Assembly: GCA_947449515.1 (NCBI GenBank) | Contig: CANFSD010000075.1 | Span: 1-7,648, forward strand | Length of the DNA: 7,648 nucleotides | Direction of reading: 5' to 3' | From: Bacteroidota bacterium | GTDB lineage: Bacteria; Bacteroidota; Bacteroidia; UKL13-3 | Shown here: piece by piece, positions 1 through 6,484 of the stretch | Numbering within the stretch: position 1 is the first letter of the stretch | Layout of the letters: each line of letters begins with the position of its first letter | Translations under genes and position numbers: made by a program | Notes under the pieces: generated by a model | The model's database searches: none | Seen by the model: only the letters and a program-made list of their open reading frames with translations | Told to the model about the DNA's origin: nothing

Positions 1-45
1 GGGGCAAACCTAATTAATTTTTTAAATAAAAAAAGATGAGGTTTA

Positions 46-858
46 TTAGTTGCTGAGTAGTAAATAAAAGTAAACTGCGGGAACAGATAAAAACACACCA
101 TCAAAACGATCGAGCATGCCCCCATGCCCAGGCAATATGGATCCGCTGTCTTTGATATCCATATTGCGTTTCATTAATGATTCGGTGAGGTCGCCAAAAG
201 TCCCAAATACCACAATAATTGCGGCAATTATCATCCAATCCAGGGTGCTAATATCATCCCAAAAACGAGAAAGCAAATAGCCCACAGCCACTGTTAAAAT
301 AAGTGCGCCGATGCTTCCTTCTAATGTTTTTTTAGGACTAACCCTTTCAAATAATTTATGTTTTCCAAATTGTCTGCCTACCAAATAGGCAAAAGTATCG
401 CTGCTCCATTGCAGAATAAAAAAGCCCAAAGGCAGAGAATAACCATAAGAAATGGCATTGAAATAGCCAAAATCGCCCAACATACTTAGGGGCAAACAAA
501 TATAAACAATACCCAAAACCTGAAAAGCCAAAGTCTCAAACTCACGTCCGGTGCGCTCGTAAAGCTTAATGATAAACAAGAGCATAAATACAGGAATCAA
601 ATGATAGAACCATCCGTATGATAAATCGCCACGGATAATAAATACAAACATGATATTGATTACACTGCCTGCAATTACCCCTAAATATTTTTCAATCCAT
701 TTTTTTTCTGGCAACATGAGTTCAAAAAACTCTAATAAACACAGAAAATTAATGGCAAATAACAATATAAAATAGCTCCACTCATTAAAAAGGGTGCAGC
801 CTACAACTGCCAATACAAATAGGGTTCCGGTAAGCGTACGCTGCCAAAAATTAGTCAT
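46..858 (-). CDS. cdsA: Phosphatidate cytidylyltransferase (CDP-diglyceride synthase)
   Basis: This integral membrane enzyme makes CDP-diacylglycerol from phosphatidic acid and CTP, the branch point of bacterial phospholipid synthesis. The 270 residues match the usual CdsA length. They hold about eight hydrophobic segments, starting near residues 10-24, 26-46, 58-75 and 84-99. The family signature is complete at 227-253: Ser227, Lys230-Arg231, Lys236-Asp237, then PGHGG followed by DRFD, which carries the metal- and CTP-binding acidic residues. Two other family blocks are present: WSSDTFAYLVG at 151-161 and SPKKTLEGS at 174-182. The ATG lies inside the end of the upstream DUF2007 gene (ATGACTAA, 8 nt overlap), so translation is probably coupled. 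A stop is present and no damage is seen. No convincing terminator follows within the 45 nt left in the window, so the operon may continue leftwards. The identification is firm. Confidence 0.97.
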   Translation of the reverse strand: MTNFWQRTLTGTLFVLAVVGCTLFNEWSYFILLFAINFLCLLEFFELMLPEKKWIEKYLGVIAGSVINIMFVFIIRGDLSYGWFYHLIPVFMLLFIIKLYERTGREFETLAFQVLGIVYICLPLSMLGDFGYFNAISYGYSLPLGFFILQWSSDTFAYLVGRQFGKHKLFERVSPKKTLEGSIGALILTVAVGYLLSRFWDDISTLDWMIIAAIIVVFGTFGDLTESLMKRNMDIKDSGSILPGHGGMLDRFDGVFLSVPAVYFYLLLSN

Positions 859-1084
859 TGCTTTCTTCTAGATTTTGATTGATAAACGTTTTTGCTAAGC
901 TTTCATCGGCGGCAGGGCAATACACAAAGGCCTCTCCAAAAATGAGACTGCGGTCTATTTTATTTACTACCACCGCCTCAATGCCTTGATCAATTAACAT
1001 GGCTTTCACCATTTCTGCATCAATTACATTGGTGCTTTTGTAAACCTTTGCCCAATCTTCCATTTCACTCTTATTTGCTTGCAT
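851..1084 (-). CDS. Small DUF2007-family protein
   Basis: This soluble protein of 77 residues has no signal peptide or membrane segment. It resembles the DUF2007 family (described as a putative prokaryotic signal-transducing protein), whose biochemical role is not established. The family-like core runs from Trp11 to about residue 70. It has a W-K-V-Y opening at 11-15, a helix with AEMVKAMLIDQGI around 23-35, a strand EAVVVNK at 36-42, and a second strand FVYCP at 53-57 followed by a helix. This alternation suggests a compact alpha/beta fold. The start at Met1 is preceded by an A-rich stretch (AGAAACAAA) rather than a Shine-Dalgarno. Met8 is an alternative start. Its stop overlaps the cdsA start by 8 nt, and the CPBP protease gene ends 102 nt upstream on the same strand. 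A role alongside membrane lipid synthesis is inferred from position only. Confidence 0.8.
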   Translation of the reverse strand: MQANKSEMEDWAKVYKSTNVIDAEMVKAMLIDQGIEAVVVNKIDRSLIFGEAFVYCPAADESLAKTFINQNLEESND

Positions 1085-1186
1085 TTTGTTTCTAAATACA
1101 ACACAAAGGTGACTACATTACCCGAAATTCATAGGTAAAAATATCAACCATTTTACAAAAGCGTTCAGGAATGAGGAATTACGTGC
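1085..1186 (-). other. Intergenic spacer between CPBP protease gene and DUF2007 gene
   Basis: This 102-nt gap holds no ORF and no clear hairpin terminator, so read-through from the protease gene into the DUF2007-cdsA pair is plausible. The closest thing to a Bacteroidota -7 element is CACCTTTG on the minus strand, about 20 nt before the DUF2007 ATG. It differs from TAnnTTTG at one position and has no TTTG at the usual distance. An internal promoter is possible but not supported. Confidence 0.4.
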
Positions 1187-2125
1187 TTAGTTTTTATAAA
1201 TCAAATACTTAAAGTACCTGCCAACGCCAATTAAAAGCGCTACCGTGAGAATTACCGACAAAATCACCCAATACCATTCAAATTGATAGGCATCGTCGAA
1301 AAACCTAAATACAGCTAAATCTTTTGCATAATAGGCCATTAAAACCGCCATGGCATTGTTTACAAAATGCGCAATAATAGGTGCATAAATATTTCCAGTG
1401 CGTAAATACAAATACCCCAAAACCAAACCCATGGCAAACCTAGGTAAAAAGCCATAAAACTGACCGTGAAAACCACTGAAGACCAATGCTGAAATAACAA
1501 TGGCCAACCATTCTTTTTGAAAAGTAAATCGGGTATAATTTAAAATTACCCCCCTAAAGAAGAACTCCTCACAGATGGCGGGCACCAAGGCTACCACCAA
1601 TAAATTGAGGAATAACATGGGGTAATTATTTGCTGCCACAAAAATTTTGGTGATGGCACCTGCTTGGTCTTCCATTTGTCTAATCTGAGCCTCCAAGGCG
1701 CTCCAAGCACTGGGAAAACTTAAGTGTTGGTTCAGGTTATATAAAAAAGAAATGGCAGGCACACTGATAAATACCAATAATATGGCCGACCCAATTTGCC
1801 ACCCTTGCGGCTTTATTTGGTATACGATTAATTGATTAACCTTATGGTGAATTACTTTAGGAAACAACAAGGCCGGAATTAAAAACATGCCTATACCACC
1901 GCTGATGGTTTGGGTAAGTTTGAGCGCCCCAATGGTGTTACCATCATCGGCACTAAGGGAACCCAAATTAATTTGAGTGATATTAATTCCGAAAAATTGC
2001 ATGCACAAAAAGTGAGATAAGAAAGCACCTAAACTCATGAAGACGAGCACCATTCCTATTAAAATGAGGATTCTTCCGAAATACAAAACCCATGGTGGCA
2101 TGATAAACTGTTCAAATCTTTGCAT
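1187..2125 (-). CDS. CPBP-family intramembrane glutamic protease
   Basis: This multi-pass membrane protein belongs to the CPBP (CAAX protease and bacteriocin-processing, PF02517, Abi) family. The three family motifs are complete. In numbering from the start chosen here (312 residues) these are E186-E187-FFF-R191, F216-x3-H220 and H253-x3-N257; the two Glu and the two His form the active site in the family. Hydrophobic segments flank them, with a long N-terminal one around 15-40 and a last one around 287-304. A longer reading frame begins at 2182, but that start would run 18 nt into the divergent dusB gene and lies upstream of the best promoter. The ATG at 2125, preceded by an A-rich leader, is therefore preferred. 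The substrate is unknown: family members process prenylated or signal-peptide-like proteins, or act in bacteriocin immunity. It is first in a likely unit with DUF2007 and cdsA. Confidence 0.93.
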   Translation of the reverse strand: MQRFEQFIMPPWVLYFGRILILIGMVLVFMSLGAFLSHFLCMQFFGINITQINLGSLSADDGNTIGALKLTQTISGGIGMFLIPALLFPKVIHHKVNQLIVYQIKPQGWQIGSAILLVFISVPAISFLYNLNQHLSFPSAWSALEAQIRQMEDQAGAITKIFVAANNYPMLFLNLLVVALVPAICEEFFFRGVILNYTRFTFQKEWLAIVISALVFSGFHGQFYGFLPRFAMGLVLGYLYLRTGNIYAPIIAHFVNNAMAVLMAYYAKDLAVFRFFDDAYQFEWYWVILSVILTVALLIGVGRYFKYLIYKN

Positions 2126-2131
2126 TTTGAT

Positions 2132-2139
2132 TACTTTTG
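2132..2139 (+). promoter_or_regulatory. Candidate -7 element for the dusB gene
   Basis: The plus strand reads TACTTTTG, a full match to TAnnTTTG, 25 nt before the GTG start of dusB. No TTG or TTTG lies at the usual 17-23 nt upstream, so this is only half of a promoter. It sits in the short leader of the divergent protease transcript. Confidence 0.35.
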
Positions 2140-2152
2140 CCCGCAATATAAC

Positions 2153-2183
2153 CAAGTTTATTAAGTGGTAAAAATCGGACAAA
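2153..2183 (-). promoter_or_regulatory. Bacteroidota-type promoter for the CPBP protease gene
   Basis: The minus strand reads TTTG (2180-2183), a 19-nt spacer, then TAAACTTG (2153-2160). This matches the Bacteroidota consensus TTTG and TAnnTTTG with one mismatch in the -7 box. It would give a leader of roughly 20 nt before the ATG at 2125. The -33 part lies inside the first codons of the divergent dusB gene. The spacing is identical to that of the candidate promoter of alanine dehydrogenase at the right end. Confidence 0.6.
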
Positions 2184-3157
2184 TTGAATTGGGGGAATTT
2201 CCTCTCTTATTAGCGCCCATGGAAGATGTGAGCGACCCTCCTTTCCGTGCAGTTTGCAAGGCCAATGGTGCTGATATGATGTATACCGAATTTATTTCTT
2301 CAGAGGGCCTCATCAGAGATGCCATGAAGAGTAAACAAAAGCTCGACATCTTTGATTATGAACGTCCGATAGGCATTCAAATATTTGGTGGCGATGAAGA
2401 AGCAATGGCCTTAGCCACCCAAATTGTAGCCGTTGCCCAACCAGATTTAATTGATATTAACTTTGGGTGCCCTGTAAAAAAAGTGGTTTGTAAAGGCGCT
2501 GGCGCTGGCATTTTGCGTGATTTACCCAAAATGGTAAAACTCACAGAAGCTGTTGTAAAAGCTACCAACTTACCTGTTACTGTAAAAACCCGCTTGGGTT
2601 GGGACGATGACTCTAAAAATGTAGAAGAGGTGGCAGAACGCTTGCAGGATGTGGGCATTCAGGCATTAACTATTCATGGCCGAACCCGCGCACAATTGTA
2701 CAAAGGCGAAGCAGATTGGAGCCTCATTGCAGCTGTAAAAAACAACCCACGCATTAAAATTCCTATTTTTGGGAATGGCGATATTGACTCCCCAGAGAAA
2801 GCATTGGAGTACAAAAATAAATACGGCGTAGACGGCATTATGATTGGCAGAGCGGCCATTGGCTATCCATGGATTTTTAATGAAATAAAATATTTCTTAC
2901 AAACAGGAAATCACTTACCGGCACCAACTATTTTGCAACGCATAGAGGTTTGTAGAACCCATTTAGAGAAATCGGTGGAATGGAAAGGACCAAGAGCTGG
3001 GATCTATGAAATGCGCAGACACTACAGCCAATATTTTAAAGGAATTGACCATTTTAAAGAGTTTAGAACCCGCTTGGTTACAGCAGATCAACTAGAAGAA
3101 ATACAATTTATTTTACAAGACGTAGCCAAACACTACGCAGCCATTGAAACTATTTAA
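2165..3157 (+). CDS. dusB: tRNA-dihydrouridine synthase, DusB type
   Basis: This FMN- and NADPH-dependent enzyme reduces uridines in the tRNA D-loop to dihydrouridine. The 330 residues form the usual TIM barrel plus a C-terminal helical domain. The opening IGQIELGEFPLLLAPMEDVS, the GCP motif with catalytic Cys102 in DINFGCPVKKV, the Lys141-containing VKTRLGW, HGRTRAQLYKGEADW at 171-185, GNGDI at 203-207 and the phosphate-binding IGRAAIGYPWIF at 227-238 are all intact. The start is GTG: an in-frame TAA sits directly before it, and the family N-terminus begins at once, which rules out the next Met at residue 20. No Shine-Dalgarno is visible. The gene is divergent from the CPBP protease and ends overlapping the hydrolase gene on the other strand. 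The subfamily assignment to DusB (NifR3-like) rests on recalled similarity to the E. coli enzyme; the exact tRNA position modified is not shown. Confidence 0.95.
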   Translation: MVKIGQIELGEFPLLLAPMEDVSDPPFRAVCKANGADMMYTEFISSEGLIRDAMKSKQKLDIFDYERPIGIQIFGGDEEAMALATQIVAVAQPDLIDINFGCPVKKVVCKGAGAGILRDLPKMVKLTEAVVKATNLPVTVKTRLGWDDDSKNVEEVAERLQDVGIQALTIHGRTRAQLYKGEADWSLIAAVKNNPRIKIPIFGNGDIDSPEKALEYKNKYGVDGIMIGRAAIGYPWIFNEIKYFLQTGNHLPAPTILQRIEVCRTHLEKSVEWKGPRAGIYEMRRHYSQYFKGIDHFKEFRTRLVTADQLEEIQFILQDVAKHYAAIETI

Positions 3158-4457
3158 GAATAAAGTTCACCACTTTATCTATTAATTCTGCGGGAACATT
3201 TTCTGCCTCTTCATATTCTGCAGGAAGCGACGGCCCTTTTCCTGGCAAGCCCAAGTGGTTTAGATTTGAAAATAATTCAAATTGTGCTTGGCTATTTTCT
3301 TTTAACAAAGTACGCCACAATTCCATTTCACTGGGTGGCACTTGGTAATCTCTTCCACCCTGCAAAAACAATATCTTTTTTTGCATCAAATTTGAGCCAA
3401 TAAGCTTCGGACTTAATTGGTTTAAGAATATTACATAATTAGGGTTAATGCCCGATGGCAAAGAATCTTCAGGACTGCTTGCATTTATTTTATCGCGCAT
3501 ATAAATGGCTTTGGCAATAAAAGCATTGTATTCACTTTTTTGTGATTTAGGCGCATTGGCTTGCAAATAATTTAATTGCATAAAAATTAAATCGGCCATA
3601 TTGCTATAGGCACCCGCAAATGAAATATAGCCTGCAATGTGTTGAATGTTTTGCTCAAAATAGGGCAATAAATACCCCCCCTCACTATGCCCCAAAATAT
3701 AAATCTGGTTGGTATCCAATTCCGGAATTTTCTTTACTATTTCTATGGCACCCATAAGGTCTAATAGGTATTCTTCTTTTACGGTTGCCTTATTGTTTTT
3801 GGCAAAGGCCGAACCAAATTCTTTTGTTCGTTTATCGTAGCGGTAGCTCGCAATGCCTTTATTGGCAAGGCCCCAGGCAAGGTCTTTGTAAATTCGGTTC
3901 GGACCAATTGTTAGATCTTTGTCGGTTGGCCCAGAACCACCCACAATAATTACCACAGGAATATGTTGTTTTTTATTAGGTATGGTTACAATACCTTCTG
4001 CAGGAAATTTTGGATCGGGCAATTTCCTTTTGATCTCATAAAAACCAGCAGCATCAACATAAGCGGCGGGGGTATATTTGGGTGTGGCAGCTTCTAGAAA
4101 CATCCCACAAATTTTGGCATCTTTATCATATACCAATTTGAATCCAATCTTTTGTTTTTCAAATTGAATAATGGTTTGGGTAATTGCCAAGGTATCGCGC
4201 ATTTTCACCTTGGTTTCGCCAACAGATTTTACAGCACCCATTTGCATTTCTAATCCGTCCCAAAAGCCTTGCAATTTTTCTACATCCAGGTAACGTTTCA
4301 TTTCTGGACTCATGCGCAGCATAAGACCTTCAAACTTTTGTTGCCTAAATAAATAAATGGCTTCTTGGGCTTTTTTACTGGCATCAAAATTAAATTGAGC
4401 CCATGCATTTTGTCCAAACAAAAGCACTAAAAAGAAAATGAAGGATATCCGTTTCAT
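3150..4457 (-). CDS. Exported alpha/beta hydrolase with N-terminal DUF3887-like domain
   Basis: This is a predicted secreted or periplasmic serine hydrolase of 435 residues. Residues 1-20 form a signal peptide: Lys-Arg, a hydrophobic core, then AWA before Gln21, a typical type I cleavage site. Residues about 28-125 look like DUF3887, a small NTF2-like domain often found ahead of such hydrolases. From about 150 onward comes an alpha/beta hydrolase of the S33/dienelactone hydrolase type. It has an oxyanion-region loop GGSGPTDKD at 173-181, the nucleophile elbow G-H-S258-E-G-G, a likely Asp370 in LFLQGGRDY and His401 in NLNHLG, so the catalytic triad looks complete. Peptidase or esterase activity cannot be decided from sequence. 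It lies 51 nt downstream of the 604-residue flavoprotein-like gene on the same strand and may be co-transcribed. Its end overlaps the end of dusB by 8 nt. Confidence 0.9.
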   Translation of the reverse strand: MKRISFIFFLVLLFGQNAWAQFNFDASKKAQEAIYLFRQQKFEGLMLRMSPEMKRYLDVEKLQGFWDGLEMQMGAVKSVGETKVKMRDTLAITQTIIQFEKQKIGFKLVYDKDAKICGMFLEAATPKYTPAAYVDAAGFYEIKRKLPDPKFPAEGIVTIPNKKQHIPVVIIVGGSGPTDKDLTIGPNRIYKDLAWGLANKGIASYRYDKRTKEFGSAFAKNNKATVKEEYLLDLMGAIEIVKKIPELDTNQIYILGHSEGGYLLPYFEQNIQHIAGYISFAGAYSNMADLIFMQLNYLQANAPKSQKSEYNAFIAKAIYMRDKINASSPEDSLPSGINPNYVIFLNQLSPKLIGSNLMQKKILFLQGGRDYQVPPSEMELWRTLLKENSQAQFELFSNLNHLGLPGKGPSLPAEYEEAENVPAELIDKVVNFILK

Positions 4458-4508
4458 ACGGAGGCAAGATAAAACAAAAAACGAAACTACTTTTTTAACA
4501 AAAAATAA

Positions 4509-6323
4509 TTAGGCCAAGTTAGGCTCCATTAAAGGCATATCCATTTGCAATAAACGTGTTTGGTATGCTTTTAACTGCTCCAATTCTTTGCTGTACAATA
4601 AGGCCGAAAAAAGGTTTTGGTAATAACCAATTCCCTCGTTTAGGTTCTTTAAAAAACTTTGAAAATAAGCAGCCTTTTGCTTTGTTACCGGCAATGGCGC
4701 TTCTCCCGATCCTATAGTTTCTGCGATGGCTTCCTCTAAAAAGTTGAGGTATAAATCTAACTCTTTTAGGAACACATGCGGCCTGTCGCTTCTATTTAAA
4801 ATATTGGTTCGGCCATAAATATGGTCTACCATTTCTTGCAAAGAAACCAAATGATCGTAATAAGCTAAGTTAGGACCAGGACAAATTGAAACACTGTCTA
4901 AATAATATTTGGTACCAATATTGTATTTCATTAAAGCTGCATTGGCAAGACCTACGCAGAGGCATTCTTTGGTGGTAGCCAACTCACTTTGCCTTTTAAA
5001 TTCGGCATCACTTAAACCCAAGGTTTTTAATTCTGCCAAACGCAAGTGTTGAAATTGACGCGAGCCAGTGCAAATTGGTTCTTCGGTATAATCTTTATTA
5101 AGCACAGAGAACTTTTTAGGGCAAGCACTTCCGGGTCTGTTCCTATCTATTAAAGCCTCTTTTTCATGGGCCATGCTATTGTTTCTAATATTATTAAAAC
5201 GCACGCCCAAGGGTGAGTTATGACTCAAATACAAATCTTTTTCTTTGGCCACACATAAGAGCGCAAGCGTAGCATCGTCAACGGTTGTAGCTTCTGGTAC
5301 TAATAAAAATGTAGAACCCCAACCCACTGCATCTAAGTTGTATTGGTGCATTAACATTTCATGTTCTTGCGCGGTACCAACGCCCCCTTGCGCAGTAAAT
5401 TTTTGCTCGTATGCTTCTGAAGGAACTGCTATATTTTTTTCTGTTAAGGCAGCGCTGTATAATTCAAATAAAGTTTGTTTTAATTCATCGCGGTGCATTT
5501 TAAACTCTTCTAAAATGGGCCCCATTAAAAGGCCTTCTGTAGCAAAAGCATGACCACCACAATTTAAACCAGATTCCATTCTAAATTCAGAAACCCAAAG
5601 ACCTTTTTTTGCTAAAAACTTTCCTTGAATTAAGGCAGAGCGGTAATCACTTATTTTTAAAATTATTTGTTTTTTTAGTTTACCAAAAGCATCTGGATAA
5701 AAATCTTTAAACTGCTCAAAATAGCTGTAAAGGCGTGGGTTCAGACCGGCCGATAAAACAACCGAAGAAGACAAATTACTATTGGCAAAACCACGCAAAG
5801 CCGCATGTGCATCATTGAATTCGGAAGGCAATTTTTCGCCATCTTTAAAATTCTCCCGATCCAATTTGGTCATGATATTGATATCAATGGCGCCCGGTGT
5901 AAGGTTACGGATAACCCATGCGCGCAAATCGGATGTCATGCCTTCAATATTGAGACGGGCATAAAAATCTTTTTTGAGGCTTGCATAATCTGGAAGTAAT
6001 TGAAAATATTTTTCCAATTCGCAACCTTTTTCCCATGCTGCATTTTTCAAATCCTCAAATTTCAATTGCACAATTTCCTGCACCATATTAAGGTAAGCAG
6101 TAATTCTTTTGGCCCTAAAATCATCCATTTTACCCGTAATTTCGTCGTACGCCAAATTAAATTGAGCGCAATAATAAGCACGCAATTGCTCCAATAAGGT
6201 ATCGTCAACCATAGAAATAACAGAGGAGATACCGTAGGGCGCTACCTTAATGGGAGAATCAATGGTAAAAGCTACACCCATTACTGGGATATGAAAATTG
6301 TGGTTAGAATAAGAATTCGTCAT
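4509..6323 (-). CDS. Uncharacterised NMO/PfaD-like FMN TIM-barrel protein
   Basis: This 604-residue cytoplasmic protein has no signal peptide or membrane segment and no name I recognise. Several blocks match, in order, the strands of nitronate monooxygenase and PfaD-like FMN barrels. They are an N-terminal strand IPVMGVAFTIDSP at 12-24, DINIMTK at 147-153, VVLSAGLNP at 188-196, a SGLNCGGHAF block at 251-260 with His258 where NMOs have AGGH, AQGGVGT at 311-317 (PfaD also has GGVGT), and DAVGWGSTFL at 331-340, the phosphate-site region. It is far larger than a typical NMO (about 320-360 residues). The extra parts are a helical insert around 42-140, a Cys-bearing segment at 395-485 and a helical tail to 604. 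Flavin binding and an oxidoreductase role are inference; the substrate is unknown. It has its own candidate promoter, and the exported hydrolase follows it. Confidence 0.72.
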   Translation of the reverse strand: MTNSYSNHNFHIPVMGVAFTIDSPIKVAPYGISSVISMVDDTLLEQLRAYYCAQFNLAYDEITGKMDDFRAKRITAYLNMVQEIVQLKFEDLKNAAWEKGCELEKYFQLLPDYASLKKDFYARLNIEGMTSDLRAWVIRNLTPGAIDINIMTKLDRENFKDGEKLPSEFNDAHAALRGFANSNLSSSVVLSAGLNPRLYSYFEQFKDFYPDAFGKLKKQIILKISDYRSALIQGKFLAKKGLWVSEFRMESGLNCGGHAFATEGLLMGPILEEFKMHRDELKQTLFELYSAALTEKNIAVPSEAYEQKFTAQGGVGTAQEHEMLMHQYNLDAVGWGSTFLLVPEATTVDDATLALLCVAKEKDLYLSHNSPLGVRFNNIRNNSMAHEKEALIDRNRPGSACPKKFSVLNKDYTEEPICTGSRQFQHLRLAELKTLGLSDAEFKRQSELATTKECLCVGLANAALMKYNIGTKYYLDSVSICPGPNLAYYDHLVSLQEMVDHIYGRTNILNRSDRPHVFLKELDLYLNFLEEAIAETIGSGEAPLPVTKQKAAYFQSFLKNLNEGIGYYQNLFSALLYSKELEQLKAYQTRLLQMDMPLMEPNLA

Positions 6324-6349
6324 GCTTAAAATTTACCTAAATGGTGCCA

Positions 6350-6377
6350 CGAAAGTACCTGAATAAATAAGTCCAAA
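6350..6377 (-). promoter_or_regulatory. Weak promoter candidate for the NMO-like gene
   Basis: The minus strand reads TTTG (6374-6377), a 16-nt spacer and TACTTTCG (6350-6357). The -7 box differs from TAnnTTTG at one position, and the spacer is shorter than the usual 17-23 nt. It lies about 27 nt before the ATG at 6323 and after the terminator of the upstream gene, which is where a promoter is needed. Confidence 0.4.
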
Positions 6378-6378
6378 T

Positions 6379-6394
6379 AATGACTTTGGTCATT
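6379..6394. repeat. Short perfect inverted repeat, possible operator
   Basis: AATGAC-TTTG-GTCATT is a perfect 6-bp dyad with a 4-nt centre. It abuts the upstream edge of the candidate -33 box of the NMO-like gene and stands clear of the terminator hairpin further right. It has no U-tract on either strand, so it is not a terminator. Its size fits a binding site for a dimeric regulator, but a chance dyad of this length cannot be excluded. Confidence 0.35.
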
Positions 6395-6428
6395 TTTGAA
6401 AAATAGGAAGACCCACAGACAAAGGCAT

Positions 6429-6464
6429 AAAAAAAGCCCATTTGCTATGAGCAAATGGGCTTTT
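6429..6464 (-). terminator. Intrinsic terminator after alanine dehydrogenase
   Basis: A perfect 15-bp stem (arms 6432-6446 and 6450-6464) encloses a 3-nt loop. The GCCCATTTGCT core pairs with AGCAAATGGGC and is flanked by A and T runs. On the minus strand the stem runs into seven T, about 20 nt past the alanine dehydrogenase stop. On the plus strand four T follow, so weak bidirectional action is possible, but no plus-strand gene needs it. It separates this gene from the NMO-like gene. Confidence 0.92.
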
Positions 6465-6484
6465 CAATATAATAGGAACGAAGA

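Noticed and set aside
6..44. AAACCT and AGGTTT arms around T6/A7 runs just after the cdsA stop, a possible terminator
   Set aside because: The stem is almost all A-T with interruptions and no U-tract follows it on the minus strand; the window edge hides more context.
2126..2182. A 19-residue N-terminal extension of the CPBP protease starting at 2182
   Set aside because: It would overlap dusB codons, pass through the predicted promoter, and adds residues not needed by the family.
2377..2658. A 93-codon minus-strand frame inside dusB
   Set aside because: It is antisense to an intact dusB; its Ser/Pro/Thr-rich translation has no family features.
4458..4508. A separate promoter for the hydrolase gene (TAGTTTCG or TATCTTGC boxes on the minus strand)
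   Set aside because: Each -7-like box has a mismatch, and the nearest TTG or TTTG lies at the wrong distance (25-27 nt).
5245..5553. A 102-codon plus-strand frame inside the NMO-like gene
   Set aside because: It is antisense to a clear long gene, and its protein is low-complexity, Ser/Cys-rich and without recognisable motifs, as expected of a shadow frame.
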